From Apostichopus japonicus (lineage: Eukaryota > Echinodermata > Holothuroidea > Aspidochirotida > Stichopodidae): a DNA stretch of 64,000 nucleotides. Numbering within the stretch: the stretch's first letter is position 1; each line of letters opens with the position of its first letter. The notes under the pieces were generated by a model that did not search any database, was not told the origin of the DNA, and saw only the letters and a list, made by a program, of their open reading frames with translations. A program made the position numbers and the translations under genes. The stretch is from NCBI RefSeq assembly GCF_037975245.1, contig NC_092576.1:24577611-24641610 (forward strand). Direction: 5' to 3'. Shown one piece after another: positions 57,401-64,000 of this stretch.

Positions 57401-60400
57401 TTTCTGCAAGTACAGTAGGACTGTGGAAGGGGTCAGGGTTTAGGCTTGTATATTTCATGTCATGTTCAGGAATCTGTCTATAAAATAGATCTTGTTCCCT
57501 CCTGTTTTTCTGCTACAGATAGACTCGCTCATAAGTGGAGAGTGTGGTCTGGGGCAGAGGACCCGCAGTGTGGCTTGTCTCGACGAGACCGGGCGAAACG
57601 TACCGGAGGACGGCTGTCTGTATCGTAATCAAGGTATGCCATGGCAGGAATCTATTAATAGGACCATAGAAGAGGCAATCACCACAGGGTGGTGTCCATG
57701 ATTCTGTATTTTTATATAAGGAAAGTAATTCTTACCATTTTGGATTGCAGATATACTGTAAGATGAGATGTTTGCTGTATTTTGTTCACTTAAGAATTAA
57801 AGAAGCATTCAAATTTATCTCTCTTTTTAATATCAGAAAGAAACGTTGCTATTTGGTATGCAAGTAATATGTATGTATCACTTACTCATTCAAAGGGCAT
57901 ATCATGTTGTTAAAATTTAAATCTCATTGGTATCAAAGGGATATGTATGTTACATATATTGTGATTTTGCTCTCACCTCAATGGAACTTGGTGGCAAGTT
58001 CACTTAGCAAATGTACTGCATAAGAATATCTGTGTATAAACCTAAGATGAAAAAAGTCATTTAAGCAGAACTTGCCAAAACTTAAAATTTCAAGGCTCTC
58101 ATAAATATTGTGGCAGTTACTGTATGTGAAATGAATGCCTAATTGTTGAACAAGAGATCATGGGCATGAGTTAAACAGGGTCACAGGGACTACAGAAATC
58201 TGTTCAGACTAAACTCTGAGCAATAATCGATCTGGTTTATCAAGATGCTTGGAAGTCAGCTTTAGTGCACCAACTAATGACTGTTACGTAGAACGTGAAT
58301 TCTCAATCGTGATTGCCTTCTAAAACCACATGCCAACTCTAGTATATATCAGTACAACAATATAAACAGACTTGGCTGTTTCATCTTGACAGCTTATAAT
58401 GCAGTAATCAAAGACACGTAACTCTACTGCGAATTTTTTTGCCTGTTAAGTCGAAGTCCTTTAATGTGTATGTCTCTTTAATACTTAGAAGCAAATCTCC
58501 GTCAAAACGATGCTGTGTTCAGCTCTGTGTCCCTTCAATGAGCAATGGTGCATTATTACGCCCAAATTACGTTCCTGTTTTGAAATACTTCATATTTTTT
58601 AACGAGGCCGGCTATGGTTAGCAACTGTGTTTTGCTGCGGTTAAAGTAAAAACACGATTGATTTTGATATATCCTTTCTCACGTCCTCTAACTTGTTCCG
58701 TAGGACAAACTCAAAAATGGATCTTTGGTCATCATCCAAAATAAGATTTAGTCATTCCAGATGGTAAGAAAAGCATCGAAAATCAGTCCGGCAGGGATTA
58801 AGTTCTTGTTTCTTTTCGTCTCGTTCCAGGTCAAACGCCAGCAGACTTGGAGATTTGTTCAGTTCCTTGCGACTGCGTCTTGTCGGATTGGTCGGAATGG
58901 TCGCTATGCTCGCAGACTTGCTTAGATACGCTGGATCCCAGTAACCTAGGATACCAGACACGGAGCAGAGAGATACTCCGACTCCCTGATAAGGAAGGTC
59001 TACCGTGCGCTCACGTCAATGAGCAGAGGGAATGTGTGAACGGCAACCAAACGATACCAGAATGCCCGCTGTACCAGTGGCTTACCCAGGTACGTTCAGT
59101 GTGTGGCATAGAGACTTCTATGAAGTGTAGGTTTGTGTAGGTTTACTGTGTGCTCACATCAATGTACAGAGGGAATGTGTGAACGGCAACCAAACGATAC
59201 TGGAATGCCCGCTGTACTAGTGGCTTACCCAGGTACATACAGTTTGTGTCATAGAGACTTCTATGAACTGAAGGTTCCTGTAGGTTCGGGTTGGTTCATG
59301 TAGGTTCGTGTAGGTTTACCCTGCGCTCACGTCAATGAGCAGAGGGAATGTGTGAACGGCAACGAAACGATACCGGAATGCCCGCTGTACCAGTGGCTTA
59401 CCCAGGTACGTTCAGTGTGTGGCATAGAGACTTCTATGAAGTGTAGGTTCCTGTAGGTTGGTGTGGGTTTGTGTAGGTTCGGGTTGGTTCGTGTAGGTTC
59501 GGGTTGGTTCATGTAGGTTCAGGTTGGTTCGTGTGGGTTGGTGTGGGTTGGTGTGGGTTGGTGTGGGTTCGGGTTGGTTCGTGTGGGTTCTGGTTGGTTC
59601 GTGTGGGTTCGGGTTGGTTCGTGTGGGTTCGGGTTGGTTCATGTAGGTTCAGGTTGGTTCATGTGGGTTTGTGCGGGTTCGTGCGGGTTCGTGTAGGTCC
59701 GTGTAGGTTCGTGTAGGTTCATGAAGGTTTGTGTTGGTTGTGTTTTAACAATAGGCAATCTCCTTTATATACTTCAATATATACTAGAAACACATATCCA
59801 TATAAGTCCTATCTAGTTCCACAAATATTGTTGCTTTGATTGTTAAATTCAGCAACAACCAGCAGTAGCATGGCGGTACAATGAGTTGATCACTAGAATT
59901 ATGGACATTTATAGAATTATCGACAAGTTAAATTCAGCAACAACCAGCAGTAGCATGGCGGTACAATGAGTTGATCACTAGAATTATGGACATTTATAGA
60001 ATTATCGACAAGTTAAATTCAGCAACAACCAGCAGTAGCTTGGCAGTACAATGAGTTGATCACTAGAATTATGGACATTTATAGAATTATCGACAAGTTA
60101 AATTCAGCAACAACCAGCAGTAGCATGGCAGTAACGTGAGTTGATCGCTAGAAGTATCCACAAGTTTGTCAGTAAATGTTTACAGAGATATCTTTTGAAA
60201 CATGTGTCTGAAGTTTCAAGTGAAACTGTCAATCAGCCGACCACCCAGTGCTTCTATACATGTTTTTCACAGGATAGTGTGTTGAGATATGTGTAATCAC
60301 CACCCCCCTCTAGTAGCCCCGTTATTTCTGCATCCAACTTGTAGTTATCTTGAAGATTGCCATGTTTGTTTATTTTATTTATTTTTAGGAGTGGCAAGGA

Positions 60401-63400
60401 TGCATTCCTAGAGATGGTATTTGTGGCGGTGGCAAGGAATGGAGGCAGGTCTATTGTATAAAGGTTGGAGATACAACCAAACAACCAGTAGAAGAAAAGC
60501 ATTGCCTGCAAACTGGTGAATATGCATTAATATGTTAATATATATCTACATATTCTCATACATATTCATATCATTGCAGTTATTGCCAAATCCACTGTTT
60601 AATACAGTGAGTGAAGTATTGACCGAATGGATAAATGTGTATTTTTTATGTGTTTATTTGTTTTGTTTTATGCGTTTCATGATATTTCTGGTGTGTTTGT
60701 GTCATCATCACACCTGCGTGGGTTTTTCTTTTCCCGCAGATAAGAAACCTCTCTCCCGGCGTGCGTGCTGGAGAGATTGTCCCGTCGACTGTCAGCTAGG
60801 GGAGTGGGAGAACTGGTCCCCCTGCTCCAGGAGCTGCGGGGACGGAGGGTTCCACGTACGCATGAGGGAGGTCCTGAGACCGCCCGCTCACGGAGGCCAG
60901 CCCTGTGACGCTCAGTATCAGACCAAGGAGTGTGAACCTGTGGAATGTGCTTGGTGGAGGACAGGTATACCTTCCCTTATTACTTCGGTTCTCTTTTACA
61001 TTATTGAATGGAATGAATGATTTTTCAAGAGAACTATTCAGTGTATGATGTCAGACTTCTTTGTTTCTAAATGGAAATGGAAGGCTGGTGTGATTACATT
61101 GTAGAGAGATAGGTGATAACAGCAACAGTTGAGGCAGGTTGTATACATGTGAATCATGGTTGCAGGGTATGGTAGCAGTATTCAAACAGCTTTGTTTGTA
61201 TCTGTCATGGTTTAAACTCACTTGCAGCTATATTAGTCAGATAATTACAGGATTTTTGAAATTTTGAGCATATTGTATGGCAAGGAATCACAAAGCTAAA
61301 CTAGCTTCCTGGTTTACCATATGCGTAGATGAAACAATGAAATTGCCAAACTGTTGAGTAATGTCCCAGTCATTGAATGCTGTCTAGTCATTCTTGATTA
61401 CAATGTGAGGAGTGTTAGCTCAGTGGTTAAGGTGTGGTAGGAGTGTTAGCTCAGTGGTTAACATGTGGTAGGAGTGTTAGCTCAGTGGTTAAGGTGTGGT
61501 AGGAGTGTTAGCTCAGTGGTTAACGCCTGTGCCTTTCAATCATAAGGTCCCCATTTCGAGTCACTCCCAGATTAATGTATGTCGTCCAGTTACAGAGTTG
61601 TTGACAATTGACAATTCGTAAACATGGACGTCAAATATGAATCTAAGAGACTGACTTCGGTCAGCTTGCGGCTTTGATAAGCCAATGAGGCTTCTTCGTG
61701 AGTTTATTTATTTATATTTTTATTTGTTTATTTTACAAAATTTTATAGCGCCTTATCCAATCAGAAATTGCTCTAAGGGGCTTTACAGTAAAAAGCATAC
61801 AAACATGATATACAAATATATAAATCATTAATGTAAGGTATAAAAAGTGTAGAAAATTTGTATACAATCTGACAATAAATTGTATAAAAACTGCAAATGG
61901 GAAATCGAAAATTATACATACAAATTCTTAAAATTTAAAATATATATATATGTGTAAAATTAAAAATTTTAAAAGCGCTATAAATGCAAAATGGAAAATG
62001 CGTTGTAATAATGTGACAATATAAATAGTATAGAAAGCACGGTTAATGGAATGCAGATCTAAATAGGAAGGTTTTGACTAGTTTTTTAAATTCATCTATT
62101 TTTGGCACACTTAGCTTCCTCCGATAAACTGTTCCATAATGTCGCAGATGAGTAATCGAAACGTCTGTTTCCGTATGTACAAGTTTTATTGACAGGTTTG
62201 GTATTAGTAACTTGCAGGAGGATCTAAAATACATACATACATACATGTTGGCTCATGGTTGTTTAAATGTTACAGTCACATGCCATAGGAGCAACGGCTT
62301 TTGGTATGAAATGTTTTAGTTTTAGAGCCGGCCGTCGTTAAACATGATCTTGCTTAACTCTCTCCTCAGATTCTTGGAGTACCTGTTTTCTGGACAGTCG
62401 TGATTCGGCCTGTGGGAGGGGGCTCTGGTATCGGGTGGTGTATTGCATCAGCGCTCTAGACACAGAAGTGGACAGCTCTAACTGTGAAGGGATCACTAAG
62501 CCACTTTCCAGTGACCAGTGCAGTGTTCCCTGTCCAGAGGACTGCATCGTCTCCGAGTGGTCCAAATGGAGTCCCTGTTCGGTCACTTGTGGGAAACAGG
62601 GCGGCATTCAGATACGCTGGAGGGAAATACTGGGTGAGCAGAAGTTTGATTATTTTTGTGCTGTAATATTGTTTGGAGAGTAATGTTTATATGATTGAGT
62701 GTGCTCAGTTGCAAGCTGGTGCTATATTTTACAACTTTAATGTAATTTACGTCCACAAGTTTTTCCACTTCTTTTCAAGAAACATCGGCAATTTTTTTCC
62801 TTTACTTCAGAATCTTTTTTGGCGACCCTCCAATATGTTTTTGGGACCCTTAAGAAGGTCCTAACCCTAGTTTGAATAGCAGGGCCTTTAATAGCAGGTC
62901 CGTATGTTTGATGTAATATGTACAGATTGTAGTATTATATAATTATTGTTAAGTTATTTATTTCTGTAATTCTGAGGATGCAATATTTTTAGACTGTATT
63001 ATTTTTAAGCTGTAATATATATATATTTTTTTTTTATAATTTAAATTTTTTTTTTTTTTTAAGGTTGTATTAATTTATGCGTTTCTGTGAAGCTGCTTTG
63101 AGATCATTCTTTTGATGTAAAGTGCTATATAAGAATAAATTATTAAAAAAAAATTATTGAAAAAAAAAAGTGCTATATAGAATATTATTAGTAGTGCTGT
63201 GTATTAAAGAAGAGCATAATAGAGTATATATGTTATTGTTTGCCAGCATATGGTGCCGACAGTGAGGACTGTCTTAGCGAGGACCAACTCGTACAAACCA
63301 ACGTTTGTAACCTGCATGTCTCATGTGACGCCTACATCTGGCAAATCAGCCCCTGGGAGGTGTGTACAACTATGGAAAGTGTAGATGCCTGCGGTGAGGA

Positions 63401-63444
63401 TGTCGGAGTCCAGAAGAGGAATGTCACCTGTGAGATCGACTCCG
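50900..63444 (+). CDS. THSD7-like thrombospondin type 1 repeat protein, N-terminal seven coding exons
   Basis: Exons 50891-51430, 57519-57633, 58830-59089, 60389-60515, 60740-60964, 62370-62633 and 63247-63444 join in one frame with intron phases 0,1,0,1,1,1 and a phase-1 exit. The product is a secreted or cell-surface protein. It opens with a signal peptide (residues about 1-36) followed by alternating short (W..G.W..C) and classical (WSxWS.C..TC) TSP1 repeats, nine in the window. WxxW C-mannosylation motifs occur in WTAWSEC, WSEWSLC, WENWSPC and WSKWSPC. This alternation is the THSD7A/THSD7B pattern, large single-pass glycoproteins linked in vertebrates to cell adhesion and migration. The transmembrane and cytoplasmic end lies outside the window. 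Two exon ends are copied into downstream tandem arrays. Confidence 0.9.
51405..53976 (+). repeat. 65-bp minisatellite seeded by an exon end and its 5' splice site, about 40 copies
   Basis: The first unit begins inside exon 1 (ctggggagtggaccagctgt, aggaag) and carries the donor gttagt plus 30 bp of intron. That entire exon-intron junction is then repeated head to tail about 40 times. Most copies keep ggaag/gttagt. Two at 52143 and 52403 have the stronger gtaagt. One group of units lacks tgt (62 bp). Variants such as cagtatcaac and gctgtataaac recur with a 260-bp (four-unit) period, so blocks were amplified secondarily. Confidence 0.97.
55190..55329 (-). mobile_element. tRNA-derived SINE, copy C, internally deleted
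   Basis: Tail (agatcctcctgcaagcagga) and head (ccttatgattggaaggcacc, ccactgagctacagtaacac) of the 7710 SINE, in minus orientation. The central gacttcggtcagc / tggacgttaa / gtatgtcgtcca part is deleted. Confidence 0.88.
56121..56297. repeat. 20-21 bp tandem repeat
   Basis: About eight copies of a unit like acatggtaaactatatactt, with small length changes. Confidence 0.93.
56971..57250. repeat. 22-bp tandem repeat
   Basis: About twelve copies of cggtaccgcacattcgattg + aa, with alternating cattctattt variants. The minus-strand open frame over it is a by-product. Confidence 0.95.
57519..57633 (+). CDS. THSD7-like exon 2 (TSP1 repeat 3, second half)
   Basis: A 115-nt exon between acceptor tgctacag and donor gtatgc. 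It encodes ISGECGLGQRTRSVACLDET, whose CG.G.RTRSV.C pattern completes the third repeat begun in exon 1. It continues to NVPEDGC. Enters phase 0, leaves phase 1. Confidence 0.9.
57634..58829 (+). other. THSD7-like intron 2, nothing recognised
   Basis: AT-rich intron without repeats or additional exon-like frames that I can support. Confidence 0.6.
58830..59089 (+). CDS. THSD7-like exon 3 (TSP1 repeat 4, start of 5)
   Basis: A 260-nt exon between acceptor tcgttccag and donor gtacgt. It encodes CDCVLSDWSEWSLCSQTC, YQTRSREILRLP and CAHVNEQRECVNG. It ends CPLYQWLTQ, the beginning of repeat 5. Leaves in phase 0. Its last 90 bp and donor are duplicated twice downstream. Confidence 0.92.
58999..59460 (+). 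repeat. Triplicated exon 3 end with 5' splice site
   Basis: About 130 bp (end of exon 3, donor and the first 45 bp of intron) recur at about 59143-59275 and 59311-59450. Copy 2 has tactag in place of taccag, giving an in-frame stop, and donor gtacat (59233). Copy 3 keeps taccag and the exact donor gtacgttcagtgtgtgg (59406), so it is closer to copy 1 than copy 2 is. No acceptor of convincing strength precedes the extra copies. Confidence 0.95.
59448..59745. repeat. GTAGGTTCGGGTTGGTTCGT-type minisatellite
   Basis: Irregular 10-20 bp units of gtgggttcgggttggttc. It begins in the intronic part of the third exon-end copy (gtaggttcctgtaggttggt), so it appears to have grown out of that sequence. 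Confidence 0.92.
59842..60158. repeat. 85-bp tandem repeat, 3.7 copies
   Basis: The unit starts gttaaattcagcaacaacca and ends atagaattatcgacaa. Starts are at 59842, 59927, 60012 and 60097, exactly 85 bp apart. Confidence 0.97.
60389..60515 (+). CDS. THSD7-like exon 4 (TSP1 repeat 5)
   Basis: A 127-nt exon between acceptor atttttag and donor gtgaat. It encodes EWQGCIPRDGICGGGKEWRQ and VYCIK, completing the short-type repeat begun at YQWLTQ. Enters phase 0, leaves phase 1. Too short to stand out as an open frame. Confidence 0.88.
60740..60964 (+). CDS. THSD7-like exon 5 (TSP1 repeat 6, start of 7)
   Basis: A 225-nt exon between acceptor ttcccgcag and donor gtatac. It encodes CQLGEWENWSPCSRSCGDGG, VRMREVLRPP and CAWWRT. 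Phase 1 in, phase 1 out. GC-richer than the intron around it. Confidence 0.94.
61409..62243 (+). mobile_element. tRNA-derived SINE, copy D, with tandem heads and split by a LINE
   Basis: The full head, body and tail start at 61502. Three extra partial heads (ggagtgttagctcagtggtt + aa) precede it at 61409, 61440 and 61471, at an exact 31-bp period. The SINE runs to about 61704 (cttcttcgtgagtt), is interrupted, and resumes at 62211 (cttgcaggaggatctaaaat) with a CATA tail ending at about 62247. Confidence 0.9.
61703..62210 (-). mobile_element. 5'-truncated LINE (3' end of ORF2 and tail) inside SINE D
   Basis: On the minus strand it encodes NRRFDYSSATLWNSLSEEAK and, after a frameshift, KIDEFKKLVKTFLFRSAFH with a stop at 62043. 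This is the typical C-terminal end (ATLWNSLP...FKK.LKTFLF..AF) of CR1/L2/Jockey-like ORF2 proteins. A 3' UTR follows with a ggcgctataaaattttg motif and a (TAAA)n-type tail at 61703-61740. Confidence 0.8.
62370..62633 (+). CDS. THSD7-like exon 6 (TSP1 repeats 7-8)
   Basis: A 264-nt exon between acceptor tctcctcag and donor gtgagc. It encodes DSWSTCFLDSRDSACGRGLW, YRVVYC, CSVPCPEDC and IVSEWSKWSPCSVTCGKQGG, then RWREILG. Phase 1 in, phase 1 out. Confidence 0.94.
62860..63170 (+). mobile_element. LINE 3' tail remnant
   Basis: The sequence gaagctgctttgagatcatt, then tgtaaagtgctatataagaa and taaattattaaaa, is the kind of 3' end found on CR1/L2-like LINEs. A second short aagtgctatatag follows. Only the noncoding tail is recognisable. 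Confidence 0.5.
63247..63444 (+). CDS. THSD7-like exon 7 (start of TSP1 repeat 9)
   Basis: A 198-nt exon between acceptor tttgccag and donor gtgaga. It encodes CLSEDQLVQTNVCNLHVSC, YIWQISPWEVC and CGEDVGVQKRNVTCEIDS. Phase 1 in, phase 1 out. The gene continues beyond the window. Confidence 0.9.
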
Positions 63445-63848
63445 GTGAGAGCTGTTTTCAGGATAGGGGATTAATGTTTAATAGTCAGAACACAGATACT
63501 GTATGTATAATGCCATAGGGTACACCTGTCCCTTTTCCAAATTTGTCTGGTAGTTTTAACAGGTAAAAATCTGTTCCTTTAGAGGGCAAGAACAGAATCA
63601 AACCACAAAGGAAAGTAAACTTGAGTAGAGAATTCAGGGCAAAAGACTAGAACAAATTTAACACCTGCACAAGAATCCTCGGAAAATATGCCGTCACACC
63701 TTGACTTCCCCAGGATAGATTCTGCTATACGTTAGTTAAAACACTTGAACATTCGTAAAGCTTAAAAACCTGACAGTCGTGGTGAACTTAAGCAGTAAAA
63801 ATCATATGTATGCAGGGCCTATGGAACATATAAAAGCAGAATGTTTTA

Positions 63849-64000
63849 TGATGGGATGATGTGGATGGAAGGTTAAACCCCAGACCCTATATGATGGGAT
63901 GAAGTGGATCGAAAGTTAAACCCCAGACCCTATATGATGGGATGAGGTGGATGGAAGGTTAAACCCCAGACCCTATATGATGGGATGAGGTGGATGGAAG
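63849..64000. repeat. 43-bp tandem repeat running off the window
   Basis: Units start at 63849, 63892, 63935 and 63978 (tgatgggatgaggtggatgg, aaggttaaaccccagaccct, ata). The array continues past the right edge, inside a THSD7-like intron. Confidence 0.95.

Larger units (their letters stand above)
53977..57518 (+). other. THSD7-like intron 1, remainder
   Basis: No exon recognised. Contains SINE copy C and two short minisatellites, listed separately. The rest is AT-rich and unremarkable. Confidence 0.6.
60965..62369 (+). other. THSD7-like intron 5
   Basis: Contains SINE copy D and the LINE fragment that splits it, both listed separately. Otherwise AT-rich. Confidence 0.6.

Noticed and set aside
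59143-59405. Extra coding exons of the THSD7-like gene
   Set aside because: No good acceptor precedes either copy, and copy 2 has an in-frame stop. They are duplicated exon ends.
59412-59716. Pro/Thr/Asn-rich or Val/Gly-rich proteins on both strands
   Set aside because: They are translations of the gttcgggttg minisatellite inside an intron.

Overview
The window looks like a piece of an invertebrate metazoan genome, AT-rich and full of transposons. It carries GT-AG introns, a carbonic anhydrase of the extracellular type, a THSD7-like thrombospondin-repeat gene, and BEL/Pao, Gypsy, LINE, SINE, hAT-like and TTAA-type elements. A non-chordate deuterostome such as an echinoderm would fit best, but that is inference from the mix of families and not proven by any single marker.

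Left end (1-4.6 kb): the last five coding exons of a membrane-tethered carbonic anhydrase on the + strand. The 5' exons lie outside the window. A solo LTR with a 4-bp target duplication sits in its first visible intron, and a Gypsy-type LTR copy in its last.

Middle (4.6-50.7 kb): no confident host gene. It is a nested transposon landscape. It contains tRNA-derived SINEs, a decayed 2.6-kb TTAA-flanked element carrying a broken THAP-domain gene, a 256-bp element with long TIRs and 9-bp target duplications (Mutator type), and a decayed LINE RT gene interrupted by both a SINE and a TTAA MITE. It also contains a Gypsy integrase/LTR remnant, a foldback element interrupted by a hAT-like element, several hAT-like MITEs with 8-bp target duplications, and one apparently intact BEL/Pao retrotransposon at 35.3-43.3 kb. 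The BEL element has 653-bp LTRs that look identical, 5-bp target duplications and a single 1969-residue Gag-Pol ORF, so it is a young insertion.

Right end (50.7-64 kb): the first coding exon and six further exons of a THSD7-like, signal-peptide-bearing protein with nine thrombospondin type 1 repeats inside the window. The reading frame and intron phases join without a break, and the gene runs off the right edge.

The most unusual observation is in this gene. Two different exon/5' splice-site junctions have been tandemly amplified. About 40 copies of a 65-bp unit start inside the end of coding exon 1. Three copies of the end of coding exon 3 carry their donors with them. Both produce long rows of decoy 5' splice sites directly downstream of the true donors.
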